Below are positions 32,944 through 41,777 of a DNA stretch of 48,178 nt, piece after piece. The position numbers and the translations under genes were made by a program. This DNA is from Smithella sp. SCADC. Lineage in GTDB: Bacteria; Desulfobacterota; Syntrophia; Syntrophales; Smithellaceae. The notes below the pieces were generated by a model. It was not told the origin of the DNA and made no database searches. It saw nothing but the letters and a program-made list of their open reading frames with translations. Every line of letters starts with the position of its first letter. The first letter of the stretch is position 1. The DNA lies in the NCBI GenBank assembly GCA_000747625.2, contig JQDQ01000241.1, positions 1 to 48,178 of the forward strand. The letters are read 5' to 3'.

Positions 32944-34323
32944 TTAAAAATGCCAGAATAAACAACCATGTAAATTTCTGTTTAGTAATACCTTCAGTTT
33001 CTTTCTCAAAAATGCCGGCACAGCAGGAAGAACTTTCAGAATGAAATAATATTCATCGTGAAAATCATGGGATACCGGAGAGGTTTCAAAATAACTGTGA
33101 GGATTACGGCCATGATTTATTAAATCAATTTTTTCAGCATTTAAAATATTATGTTCAAAACCCTTCTCAATAATTTCGGTTTGAGGATGATAGGACATCC
33201 AGTAGGGCTCGATAATATCAGGCATGTTTTCGATAAAGAATAGTCTGGCCTCCTCGTAGTGCTCTATAGTATCGCCGGGCAATCCGACAATGTAATCAGC
33301 AAAAGAGACAATTTTATGCTTTTTCAGAATCTGAAGGGCTTTCATTATATTGGTGTTTGTTTCGTTACGTTTTAAATATTTTTTACGGTATTCTTCATTA
33401 ATATTTTGAATTCCAAAATCCACCCATTGGCAACCGGCATCTTTCAGTTGTATTGCTGTATCTTCGTCAAACAAATTAACGTGTATGTAACATTTAAAGG
33501 GAATCGCTATTTCTTTTTTGTATGCCTCCAGAAAATCTTTCAGCCATTTTTTATCAAAAATAAAAATGTCATCCCAAAATTCAATCATCCTGATTTTGTA
33601 TTTTTCTTTATAGGAGCGCAATTCCTCCATTACATGTTTAACGCTTCTTCGTCTGATGTAATTTGATTTCTCTTCGGGAATATCTCTAAAAAAATGATTG
33701 AAACAATAAGAACAATTGTAGGGACATCCTCTGGAAGTCATTGTCAGGTAATATGATTTTAAAGGGAATATTTCTTTCCAGATTTCATTGTCAAAATGAG
33801 GGAGTGAATCAAGGTCTTGAATAAAACCGATCTGCCTGCCTTTAATAATGGTGTTATTTTTGGATCGATACCATGTGTTTACTATCGGCTCGGATGAATC
33901 TCCTTTTTCAATATGTCTGATAATTTCGGGGAAAGCAATCTCCCCTTCGCCGATGACTACATAATCTATGAAATCATTGGCGATAACTACTTCCGGAACA
34001 GAAGAAACATGTATGCCGCCAAAAACTATTTTCGCCTGCGGGCAAATCTTCTTAAAGTTTTCAGCATAGTGTAATGCTCGCTGATAATCAAATGTTACCA
34101 CGGAAAACGCGATCAGATCAGGCTGATATGCCTTAAGCTGTTTAAATATTTCTTTATCGTTGCTAAAAAATCTTGCCAGCCTTTTGAATTCTCTGGTGAG
34201 GCCGTCTTTAAACAAAGTAGGGGTATGCAATAATTTTACAGAGTGTCCTTCTTTCTTGGCGATGGCTGATAATATTGATATTGCCAGAGATTCATAGGCA
34301 ATAGAGGCAAAAGCTATTTTCAT
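32944..34323 (-). CDS. B12-binding domain radical SAM protein
   Basis: From ATG 34323 (a TTG at 34338 would add five residues) the protein begins MKIAFASIAYESLAISIL, the usual opening of this family. A cobalamin-binding Rossmann-type domain (about 1-140, with VFGGIHVSSVPE and YVVIGEGEIAFPEI) precedes the radical SAM core, with the cluster motif CPYNCSYC (C205, C209, C212 in the longer numbering). Members include methyltransferases and ring-rearranging enzymes for lipids, cofactors and glycans. The cobalamin-binding DxHxxG motif is not present, so base-off binding is doubtful. The substrate is unknown. It is divergent from the glycan operon starting at 34796. Confidence 0.9.
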   Translation of the reverse strand: MKIAFASIAYESLAISILSAIAKKEGHSVKLLHTPTLFKDGLTREFKRLARFFSNDKEIFKQLKAYQPDLIAFSVVTFDYQRALHYAENFKKICPQAKIVFGGIHVSSVPEVVIANDFIDYVVIGEGEIAFPEIIRHIEKGDSSEPIVNTWYRSKNNTIIKGRQIGFIQDLDSLPHFDNEIWKEIFPLKSYYLTMTSRGCPYNCSYCFNHFFRDIPEEKSNYIRRRSVKHVMEELRSYKEKYKIRMIEFWDDIFIFDKKWLKDFLEAYKKEIAIPFKCYIHVNLFDEDTAIQLKDAGCQWVDFGIQNINEEYRKKYLKRNETNTNIMKALQILKKHKIVSFADYIVGLPGDTIEHYEEARLFFIENMPDIIEPYWMSYHPQTEIIEKGFEHNILNAEKIDLINHGRNPHSYFETSPVSHDFHDEYYFILKVLPAVPAFLRKKLKVLLNRNLHGCLFWHF

Positions 34324-34795
34324 ATAATTTGAATACAAATAATTTGACAGCGAGTACTTTAAACTGTTTTGTTATTTAGAACTAAAATTTTTGTTTAATC
34401 TTTGTTTCTTAAATCTTCGATAAAATCATGGTCTTCAAGGTTTTGAAGTATAAGGAGTATGATTTTGAGTGTCAAGGAATATAAACTATTTTATAGAACA
34501 CTTTAGATTGAGGCCATGTAAATTTAACGGCATAATTGCTTAAGATTTCATTGCCATTAACGGTTTGAGGAATTATTTTAAAAAAACGTAAACTTCTAAT
34601 TCTTGTCTGGAAAAAACAGAAAAAATGTTGAAATCTATGATTAATTATGCAAATACTTTCAACAACTTTTATTTATTATTGTCAGTTACTTCTTTGTTGC
34701 TGGATTGAGGATAAAGAAAAATTGCATTTGACAGTCAGTTACACGAATGTCCCTGAATACACACGGAAAGGATAGACAGCTCATTGAGTGGATGT
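34324..34795. other. AT-rich divergent promoter region of the glycan operon
   Basis: About 470 bases separate the radical SAM gene from the glycosyltransferase. I see no gene. Two exact direct repeats GTCAGTTAC lie at 34681-34689 and 34734-34742, 53 bases apart (about five helical turns). TTGACA at 34728-34733 abuts the second, without a good -10 at normal spacing. The layout would suit an activator or repressor pair, but this is weak. Confidence 0.4.
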
Positions 34796-35734
34796 ATGAG
34801 AGATAAAGTCGAACTAAGTGTCGTTATCCCCGTGTATCAAGCTGAGGCATGTCTTCAAGAACTTTATAAACGCCTTACCGAATCGCTGCGTAGAATTGGC
34901 CATGATTATGAAATCATCCTTGTGGAAGATTGCAGCAGAGATAATTCGTGGGACATTATAGAAGCAATATGCAATAGTGATTCTAAAGTTAAGGGAATAA
35001 AACTCAGCCGGAATTTCGGACAGCACTTTGCCATTACTGCTGGGCTCAATTATGTAAAAGGAGAATGGACAATAGTGATGGATTGTGATTTGCAGGATCG
35101 TCCTGACGAAATACCGAATCTTTACAAAAAAGCCCAGGAAGGTCGGGATATTGTATATGCAAGAAGAGTTGAGCGACAGGATAAATTATTCAAACGTCTT
35201 TCTTCTAAGGTTTTTCATTTAATTTACGATTATTTGAGTGGATTAAAAACTGATCCGAATATCGCCAATTTTGGTATTTATCACCATAAAGTAATATGTG
35301 AATACAATCGAATGAAAGAAGTTGCTCGTTCTTTTCCTTCGTTGGTTAACTATTTAGGTTTTAAAACCTGTGTCATTGATGTCCGTCATTCCGAACGTTT
35401 CGAGGGGAAAAGCTCTTATTCGTTAAATAAGTTAATAAAATTGAGCACTGATGTAATTTTGTCAAACAGCAACAAACCTCTTAAACTTACCGTTAAGTTA
35501 GGTTTTTTCATTTCCCTGTTATCTTTTTTGTTAGCTTTGTACAACGTTTTTGCCCGTTTTGCAGGAATTATTAAATTGGAGGGATTTACAACAACCATTT
35601 TTTCCATTTGGTTCGTTGGAGGATTGATATTGCTTGTATTGGGTATCGTTGGTCTATACATTAGTAAGATATTCGATCAAGTAAAAGAAAGACAACTGTT
35701 TATAATTTCAAATGAAATTAATGTTGAAAAATGA
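34796..35734 (+). CDS. Family 2 glycosyltransferase, polyprenyl-phosphate type (DPM1/ArnC-like)
   Basis: The GT-A domain (about 1-220) begins LSVVIPVYQAE and has the nucleotide-sugar/metal site DCDLQD at 96-101 and the DPM-type RxxR region. Two C-terminal helices (about 230-255 and 268-290) anchor it. Homologues load a sugar from a nucleotide donor onto undecaprenyl phosphate for transfer outside the cytoplasm. ATG 34796 gives the usual N-terminus; TTG 34784 is four codons earlier. It overlaps the GNAT gene by 4 bases and is the first gene of the operon. The downstream flippase-like protein and the sugar genes fit lipid-linked glycan synthesis. Confidence 0.9.
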   Translation: MRDKVELSVVIPVYQAEACLQELYKRLTESLRRIGHDYEIILVEDCSRDNSWDIIEAICNSDSKVKGIKLSRNFGQHFAITAGLNYVKGEWTIVMDCDLQDRPDEIPNLYKKAQEGRDIVYARRVERQDKLFKRLSSKVFHLIYDYLSGLKTDPNIANFGIYHHKVICEYNRMKEVARSFPSLVNYLGFKTCVIDVRHSERFEGKSSYSLNKLIKLSTDVILSNSNKPLKLTVKLGFFISLLSFLLALYNVFARFAGIIKLEGFTTTIFSIWFVGGLILLVLGIVGLYISKIFDQVKERQLFIISNEINVEK

Positions 35735-36459
35735 AAATTACGGATGCCTATTGGGAAAAAAGAAACCTCGGAATAACCTGCACAGAAATAATCATAGAAA
35801 ATGGGGATCAACTATCTCATTTAGAAGAGATTAATGATGTTCTGGAATGCGTGGAATATGTGGTTGTAAAAGTTCCATCTGCCAGATTTGAAATGAATAA
35901 TTATTTGACTCAAAAAAGATTTGTATTTATTGAAGGAAGTATTAACTTATATTTAGATCTGAAAGACGCGGTACTGACAACCTTGCAACAAAGGTTGAAT
36001 GGTGTTGTTACTTATGCTGAAATGGATGAGGTTGATCTAAGTCAGCTCTATTATGAAATTGAGCGGGGAATGTTTAAATCAGACCGAATATTGTTAGATG
36101 ACTTCTTTACGGAAAAACAAGCAGCGGCACGTTACATAAACTGGATAAAAGATGAGTTAGCTAAATCAACTCAAGCTTATAAAATGGTGTATAAAGACGA
36201 CCCTATAGGATTCTTTACATTTAGAGAAGTAGAGAAAAATATTTTTTACCCTTTTTTAGCGGGAATGTATAAAAAGTATGCAAGTTCGGGACTTGGATTT
36301 GAAACCGTACGCAAACCAATAGAAGAGGCAATAAAGCGTGGTGGACATACAATCCATACCTATATTTCGACCAACAATACGGCAGTATTTCGGGTTCATA
36401 TTCAACAAGGGTTTTCTGTACACGAAATGCAATACGTATTTGTCAAACACAATAAATAA
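35731..36459 (+). CDS. GNAT-family N-acyltransferase (WecD-like layout)
   Basis: The 242-residue protein has an N-terminal half resembling WecD-like dTDP-fucosamine acetyltransferases (AYWEKRNLGITCTEI at the start). The C-terminal GNAT core (about 145-242) has DPIGFFTFREVEKN, YASSGLGFETVRKPIEEA, the acyl-CoA loop, and IHTYISTNNTAVFRVHIQQGF. It probably acylates an amino sugar. Followed at once by an acyl carrier protein gene, its donor could be an acyl-ACP rather than acetyl-CoA. The 4-amino-sugar aminotransferase at 45023 could supply the acceptor. Overlaps the glycosyltransferase by 4 bases. Confidence 0.8.
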   Translation: MKITDAYWEKRNLGITCTEIIIENGDQLSHLEEINDVLECVEYVVVKVPSARFEMNNYLTQKRFVFIEGSINLYLDLKDAVLTTLQQRLNGVVTYAEMDEVDLSQLYYEIERGMFKSDRILLDDFFTEKQAAARYINWIKDELAKSTQAYKMVYKDDPIGFFTFREVEKNIFYPFLAGMYKKYASSGLGFETVRKPIEEAIKRGGHTIHTYISTNNTAVFRVHIQQGFSVHEMQYVFVKHNK

Positions 36460-36469
36460 TTATAACAGA

Positions 36470-36706
36470 ATGAGTAATTTAATAAAATACAACGAGGCGT
36501 TTATTAATAGTTTTCAAATTACTGAGGATCAACTGGCAAACCTAACGTATCAGTCAGTGCAAGGTTGGGACTCGGTGGGACACATGGCCCTCATTGCAGC
36601 GTTGGAAGAAAGTTTTGATATCATGATGGATACTGATGATATTGTAGATTTTTCATCTTATGAAAAGGGTAAAGCAATTTTAAAGAAGTACAATGTTACC
36701 ATTTAA
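36470..36706 (+). CDS. Acyl carrier protein
   Basis: The 78-residue acidic protein carries the 4'-phosphopantetheine attachment motif in GWDSVGHM with S35. I chose ATG 36470, ten bases after the GNAT stop, because the longer frame from 36338 would run through the GNAT gene. It has the size and helix pattern of stand-alone carriers in glycan or natural-product operons, and is not the housekeeping AcpP (which has the ELGADSLD motif). The last 14 bases overlap the SDR start. It probably holds an acyl group made or used by the ligase, SDR and LuxC/LuxE proteins. Confidence 0.88.
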   Translation: MSNLIKYNEAFINSFQITEDQLANLTYQSVQGWDSVGHMALIAALEESFDIMMDTDDIVDFSSYEKGKAILKKYNVTI

Positions 36707-37445
36707 GTTATTGCAAAATAAAACAGTCCTTATAACAGGCAGCAATCGTGGTATTGGAAAGGTTGCTGTTGAAGTATTTGCAATGAACGGGGCATCTGTT
36801 TGGGCTTGCGCACGGAAAGAAACACCAGAAATTGAATATTTTTTAAACAATATAGCCGCTAAATATGGTGTAAACGTCAGGAAGCTGTATTTTGACTTGA
36901 CAAATGAAATTGAAATAAGGGAATCGCTTAAAACGCTTGTTACCGAAAAATGTAAAATAGATGTTCTGGTAAATAATGCCGGTATTGCTCATGGTGGTTT
37001 TTTACAAATGACTCCTATAAGCAAAATTAAAGAAGTATTTGAAATTAACTTTTTCTCTCAACTCTTGATTATTCAATACGTTTCTAAATTAATGATGAAA
37101 CAAAAAAGCGGCAGCATTGTTAATATGGCATCAATTGTCGGTTTAGATGGTTATCCTGGATACACGGCCTATGGATCGAGTAAAGCAGCATTGATATATG
37201 CGACAAAAACTTTAGCCAGAGAACTTGCTCCATATAATGTTAGAATAAATGCCATTGCTCCAGGATTGACAGAAACAGATATGGCAATGCAAATGGAGGG
37301 AAAAGCAAAAGACAAAATGGTGAACGATAGTGCAATGAAGCGATTAGCAAAACCAGAAGAAATTGCCAATATGGCTCTATTCCTAGCCTCTGACTTGTCA
37401 TCGTTCGTCAATGGACAGGTGATGAGGGTCGACGGCGGAATGTAA
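36693..37445 (+). CDS. Short-chain dehydrogenase/reductase (FabG-like)
   Basis: The 250-residue protein has the NAD(P) motif TGSNRGIG (15-22), NNAG (94-97), and the catalytic S147, Y160 and K164 (YxxxK). It has the length of FabG and ends in a typical DGGM tail. Position directly behind the acyl carrier protein suggests that it reduces a 3-oxoacyl-ACP or a keto group on a sugar/acyl product. Which one cannot be told. It overlaps the ACP gene by 14 bases and is followed by the transketolase genes after 13. Confidence 0.9.
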   Translation: MLPFKLLQNKTVLITGSNRGIGKVAVEVFAMNGASVWACARKETPEIEYFLNNIAAKYGVNVRKLYFDLTNEIEIRESLKTLVTEKCKIDVLVNNAGIAHGGFLQMTPISKIKEVFEINFFSQLLIIQYVSKLMMKQKSGSIVNMASIVGLDGYPGYTAYGSSKAALIYATKTLARELAPYNVRINAIAPGLTETDMAMQMEGKAKDKMVNDSAMKRLAKPEEIANMALFLASDLSSFVNGQVMRVDGGM

Positions 37446-37458
37446 CCTGGATTCAGAC

Positions 37459-38274
37459 ATGAATAAAAAAAAAGAATTACAGATTAATTCGCTTGCTGCA
37501 AAGCTGCGTAACAAATCATTAGAAATGGCTTTCAAAGCCGGAAAACATGGTGCACATCTGGGAGGTGGACTATCCTTGGTTGAAGTGTTTGCTACTTTAT
37601 ATGGTGGAGTTATTTCTATTGATGCAAATAATCCAACTGAAGAAAACCATGATCGAGTTATTGTTAGCAAAGGACATTGTGTACTTTCTTACTTTTCAGT
37701 TTTGAATGAATTTGGGTTTTTGAACGATGAAGAATTAGCCAGCTTTGAAACAAACGGATCCATGTTGCATGGTCATTCCACGCGCGATGTGAAAAGAGGT
37801 ATCGAGTTTTCTGGCGGGAGTTTAGGTTTAGGGTTAAGTTATGCTATTGGCGTTGCTTTAGCCGGCAAATTAAACAATCGTTCATACCGGGTATATGCCA
37901 TCATAGGCGATGGTGAATGTAATGAAGGTATTATATGGGAAGCATTTATGTCGGCTGCGCATTTTAATCTTGATAATTTGACAGTGATTATCGATCATAA
38001 CAAACTTCAGTACGACGGAGATGTTACAAAAATCATGAATATGGGAAATCTAAAAGCTAAATTAAACGCTTTTGGGTTTTACACAATAGAAGTGGATGGT
38101 CATAACATTTGCCAACTAATTGAAGCATTCCAAAATAGAATTTCTGGTAAACCCCATGCAATAGTAGCTCATACGGTGAAAGGCAAAGGCGTATCATTTA
38201 TGGAAAATAAGAAAGAATGGCATCACGCTGTTCTTTCCAGCGAGCAGTTCAATCTTGCAATTTCAGAACAGTAA
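37459..38274 (+). CDS. Transketolase, N-terminal (TPP-binding) subunit
   Basis: The 271-residue protein is the N-terminal half of a split transketolase: KGHCVLSYFS (71-80) with the conserved His, HGHSTRD, and the TPP motif GDGECNEG (150-157) ending in N181 (DHNKLQ). A whole transketolase is about 660 residues; here the pyrimidine and pyrophosphate domains are on separate genes, as in many archaea and some bacterial operons. Location inside a glycan operon suggests a specialised two-carbon transfer, not the pentose phosphate pathway. Confidence 0.93.
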   Translation: MNKKKELQINSLAAKLRNKSLEMAFKAGKHGAHLGGGLSLVEVFATLYGGVISIDANNPTEENHDRVIVSKGHCVLSYFSVLNEFGFLNDEELASFETNGSMLHGHSTRDVKRGIEFSGGSLGLGLSYAIGVALAGKLNNRSYRVYAIIGDGECNEGIIWEAFMSAAHFNLDNLTVIIDHNKLQYDGDVTKIMNMGNLKAKLNAFGFYTIEVDGHNICQLIEAFQNRISGKPHAIVAHTVKGKGVSFMENKKEWHHAVLSSEQFNLAISEQ

Positions 38275-38296
38275 ATTAAAAACAATAGGGAGTATT

Positions 38297-39301
38297 TTGC
38301 TTACATTCAATTCAACAAACTTTAGAATATGGTCAAAACTTGGGCAACGAGGTTCCTTTTTCGGTATTGCAGTTTTTGAAGTTGTTGAACAGTTTCATAA
38401 TGTTATGATTCTAACTGCCGATCTGGCTTATCTTTCGGGATTAGAAAGATTTATAAACAAACACCCCGACAAATTCTTGAACATTGGTATAGCTGAGCAA
38501 AACATGCTTGGCATAAGTAGTGGATTAGCCCAAGAAGGGAAGATAGTATTTGCAACTACTTATGCATCATTTATATGTATGCGCAGTTGTGAACAATTGC
38601 GCCACTACCTGGGTTACATGAAAAGTAATGTAAAAATTGTTGGCACAGGTGCCGGGTTGGTAATGACATTTTCGGGTAATACTCATTATGCCATAGAAGA
38701 CTTAGCTATTGTCAGAGCAATCCCTAACATAACCATTTTGTCTCCAGCCGATGCCACCGAGGCTGTCAAAGTAGCATTGGCAGCAGCGGAATTCAATGGA
38801 CCGATTTACATTCGTTTGACTGGTGGATTGAATAATCCGATCGTATATAAAGAAGATTATAACTTTGAAATAGGCAAAGCAATAACTATTACCACCGAAG
38901 GTGATATTACTATTTTTGCCACTGGAACAATGGTTCATAATTCGTTGGAAGCAGCAAAAATCCTTAAAGAAAAAGGAATGCAAGCACGTGTTGTAAACAT
39001 ACATACAATTAAACCTATTGATACAGACAGCATCGATTATGCAAATGAATGCTCGAAATTGCTGGTTTCCATAGAAGAACACAGTACAATAGGCGGTCTA
39101 GGTGGCACAATAGCAGAGTTTCTTAGTTCTCAGCCTAATCATACACCCCTGTTACGACTTGGTATTGCCGATCAATTCCGTCATGCTGGTGATTATAATT
39201 ATTTGCTGGAGCAAAATAGATTGTTGCCTGAGCAAATTGCCCAAGATATTGAAAAGAAGTATGTCACTCTAAATAATAGAGAACCCGGCACATTATGTTG
39301 A
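38297..39301 (+). CDS. Transketolase, C-terminal subunit
   Basis: This is the partner of the preceding gene. It contains the catalytic Glu in NIGIAEQNMLGISSGLA and the SPADATEAVKVAL segment, and a full C-terminal domain (VNIHTIKPIDTDSI, EEHSTIGGLGG). The frame is open from TTG 38255, which overlaps the previous gene by 20 bases; TTG 38297 has GGGAG four bases upstream and removes the overlap, so I prefer it. The two subunits should form an alpha2beta2 TPP enzyme that transfers a glycolaldehyde unit to an aldehyde acceptor. The LuxC-like reductase in the same operon makes aldehydes. Confidence 0.9.
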   Translation: MLTFNSTNFRIWSKLGQRGSFFGIAVFEVVEQFHNVMILTADLAYLSGLERFINKHPDKFLNIGIAEQNMLGISSGLAQEGKIVFATTYASFICMRSCEQLRHYLGYMKSNVKIVGTGAGLVMTFSGNTHYAIEDLAIVRAIPNITILSPADATEAVKVALAAAEFNGPIYIRLTGGLNNPIVYKEDYNFEIGKAITITTEGDITIFATGTMVHNSLEAAKILKEKGMQARVVNIHTIKPIDTDSIDYANECSKLLVSIEEHSTIGGLGGTIAEFLSSQPNHTPLLRLGIADQFRHAGDYNYLLEQNRLLPEQIAQDIEKKYVTLNNREPGTLC

Positions 39302-40695
39302 TCAACAATTTCCTTTCTCCCAAAGATTCTATAGCCGCAATAACTTACGAAGGCGAACGCGTTAGTTATAACGATTTAGTTTCTTTTGCCTCGACCTTGT
39401 ACAATAAAATTAATCACCGGTGTTTAATTTTTTGTATGTGTCAAAACTCCATCGACTCTCTTGGCGGATATGTTTCTTTTTTAACAAATAAAGTGGTGCC
39501 ATTACTGCTTGATGCGTCAATGGATATTACCCTGTTACGAGACTTAATAAACCTATATAAACCGGAATATCTTTGGATCCAAACAAGTAGGACATGGGAA
39601 TTTCCCGATGAAGAAATTGTATTTGCTTCAAAACAATATAGTTTGATCAAACTACATTTCAATACGGGTTTTCAAATATTCGACGACCTGGCTCTACTAC
39701 TCACGACATCGGGCAGTACGGGAAGCCGTAAGGTAGTGCGCTTGAGTTATGACAACATACTGTCAAATGCGCAATCAATTGCACAGTATTTGTCTATAAC
39801 TGCTGATGAGCGTCCAATTACCTCCTTGCCAATGAATTACTCATTTGGTTTGTCGATTATTAACAGTCATTTACTACAGGGTGCGACATTACTCCTAACT
39901 TCTGGGTCTATCATGCAAAAGGAGTTTTGGAATTTACTTAAAACAGAAAAAGCAACGTCCCTGTCAGGTGTTCCTTATACGTACGAAATTTTAAAAAAGC
40001 TCCGTTTTCTCAGAATGGATTTGCCGTTCTTGACGACCATGACACAAGCCGGCGGTAAGCTCGATATTGATCTTAACAGGGAGTTTACGGAATATTGTCA
40101 ATCCGCCAATAAACGTTTTTTTGTCATGTATGGTCAAACAGAAGCTACCGCACGAATGAGTTATTTGCCTTGCGAACAAGCTCTGTTAAAATTGGGCAGT
40201 ATTGGCACAGCAATCCCTGGTGGAGAGTTTAGCCTGATAGATGAAAACGGTGCACCCATAACCGAATGTGACACGGTCGGCGAGTTAGTTTATCGAGGCA
40301 GAAATGTTTCACTGGGGTATGCCGAGTGTGGAGACGATCTGTGTAAAGGAGATGAAAATGCCGGTGTTTTGCTGACCGGTGATTTGGCAAAAAAAGACAG
40401 CGACAACTATTACTATATTGTAGGACGGAAAAAACGTTTCATCAAACTGTTTGGCAATAGAGTAAATCTTGATGACACAGAACGATTGCTTAAGGCTTTA
40501 GTTTTCGAATGTGCTTGTACGGGATCGGATGACAGAATGCTTGTTTACATCACCGAATCGGGCCTTGCGGATGAAGCAAGAAAATTCATCTCTATGAAAA
40601 CGGGAATAAATCAAAGCGCGTTTGTGGTAAAACAAATCGATTCCATACCTAGAAATTCATCAGGAAAAATAATTTATTCAAAACTGGATATTTAA
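39295..40695 (+). CDS. AMP-dependent acyl ligase (ANL superfamily)
   Basis: The 466-residue protein has the P-loop LLLTTSGSTGSRKVVRLS (about 135-152), YGQTEATARMSYLP (the A5 motif with YGQTE), the GRxxR-type hinge GRKKRFIKLFGNRV, and the catalytic Lys near the end (GKIIYSKLDI). It lacks about 50 residues compared with typical acyl-CoA synthetases. It should adenylate a carboxylic acid and pass it to CoA or, given its neighbours, to the acyl carrier protein. It overlaps the transketolase gene by 7 bases and precedes the LuxE-like gene by 2. Confidence 0.9.
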   Translation: MLINNFLSPKDSIAAITYEGERVSYNDLVSFASTLYNKINHRCLIFCMCQNSIDSLGGYVSFLTNKVVPLLLDASMDITLLRDLINLYKPEYLWIQTSRTWEFPDEEIVFASKQYSLIKLHFNTGFQIFDDLALLLTTSGSTGSRKVVRLSYDNILSNAQSIAQYLSITADERPITSLPMNYSFGLSIINSHLLQGATLLLTSGSIMQKEFWNLLKTEKATSLSGVPYTYEILKKLRFLRMDLPFLTTMTQAGGKLDIDLNREFTEYCQSANKRFFVMYGQTEATARMSYLPCEQALLKLGSIGTAIPGGEFSLIDENGAPITECDTVGELVYRGRNVSLGYAECGDDLCKGDENAGVLLTGDLAKKDSDNYYYIVGRKKRFIKLFGNRVNLDDTERLLKALVFECACTGSDDRMLVYITESGLADEARKFISMKTGINQSAFVVKQIDSIPRNSSGKIIYSKLDI

Positions 40696-40697
40696 AA

Positions 40698-41777
40698 ATG
40701 GAGATATCAGAAATTCTGGACATACCACCATATTCTTTGAATAAAGTCGATAAAGAACAGATTTTAAGTCCTTACCTGACGAACTTGTCGCGTCATCATT
40801 ACAAGCATTGCACTCCTTTCAGGAAAATGATGGATAGCGTTGGCTTTGATACGCAAAAAGAATATCATTATGCTGATTTACCTTTTCTTCCAGTTCGTTT
40901 ATTCAAGATGTTTGATTTATACAGCGTTCCGCAAAACGAGATTATAAAAACAATGATCTCATCAGGAACTTCGGGACAGGCTGTTTCCCGTATTTTTCTT
41001 GACCGGGATACTTCGGCAGCACAAACTAAAACGCTCACCCAAATTGTATCGTCATTTATAGGTACACAACGATTGCCGATGATGATTATTGATAGCGAGA
41101 GCATTATCAAAGACCGGAATCTGTTTTCGGCTCGTGGCGCGGGAATATTAGGATTTTCGATATTCGGTTCAAAACGAATGTATGCTTTGAATGAGCAAAT
41201 GCAATTGAACATTGAACAACTTCAGGGTTTTACCGAACAATACAAAGAAAAAAGAATTTTCATGTTCGGTTTTACGTTCATGATTTACCAGCATTTCTAT
41301 AAAGAATTGGCCCGGAGTAGTATAAAGCTTGATTTATCGAATGCCGTTTTGATTCATGGCGGAGGTTGGAAGAAATTGATATCCGAAGCTGTAACCCCTG
41401 ATGTTTTCAGAAAGAAATTAAACGATGTTTGCAGATTGAATCAGGTTCACGATTACTATGGTATGGTGGAACAAACTGGAACTATTTACATGGAATGTGA
41501 ATATGGACACCTGCATGCTCCTGCTTTTTCGGACGTTATTATTCGTCGAGCTCATGATTTTTCGATAGCCGATGCAGGCGAAAAAGGCATTATTCAAGTG
41601 CTTTCGGTATTGCCTAAGAGCTATCCGGGACATTCGCTTCTAACCGAAGACGCAGGCGTTCTGCTGGGTGAAGACAACTGCGCCTGCGGACGATTGGGTA
41701 AATACTTTAAAATTGCAGGACGACTTAAGAATGCAGAAATAAGAGGCTGTGGCGATACATATGCGGAAAAGTTTTGA
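40698..41777 (+). CDS. LuxE-like acyl-protein synthetase
   Basis: The 359-residue protein has the family's ISSGTSGQ motif (87-94), the central FMFGFTFMIYQHFYKE block and a C-terminal HDYYGMVEQTGTIYMECEYGH segment. In luminous bacteria LuxE activates a fatty acid with ATP and passes the acyl group to LuxC. Here it lies between a second ATP-dependent ligase and a LuxC-like gene. The C-terminus (DTYAEKF) is complete. No luciferase genes are near. It overlaps the LuxC-like gene by 17 or 29 bases depending on that gene's start. Confidence 0.88.
   Translation: MEISEILDIPPYSLNKVDKEQILSPYLTNLSRHHYKHCTPFRKMMDSVGFDTQKEYHYADLPFLPVRLFKMFDLYSVPQNEIIKTMISSGTSGQAVSRIFLDRDTSAAQTKTLTQIVSSFIGTQRLPMMIIDSESIIKDRNLFSARGAGILGFSIFGSKRMYALNEQMQLNIEQLQGFTEQYKEKRIFMFGFTFMIYQHFYKELARSSIKLDLSNAVLIHGGGWKKLISEAVTPDVFRKKLNDVCRLNQVHDYYGMVEQTGTIYMECEYGHLHAPAFSDVIIRRAHDFSIADAGEKGIIQVLSVLPKSYPGHSLLTEDAGVLLGEDNCACGRLGKYFKIAGRLKNAEIRGCGDTYAEKF

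Noticed and set aside
36338-36469. Upstream extension of the acyl carrier protein frame
   Set aside because: The extension runs through the GNAT gene in another frame; the ATG at 36470 gives the normal carrier protein length.
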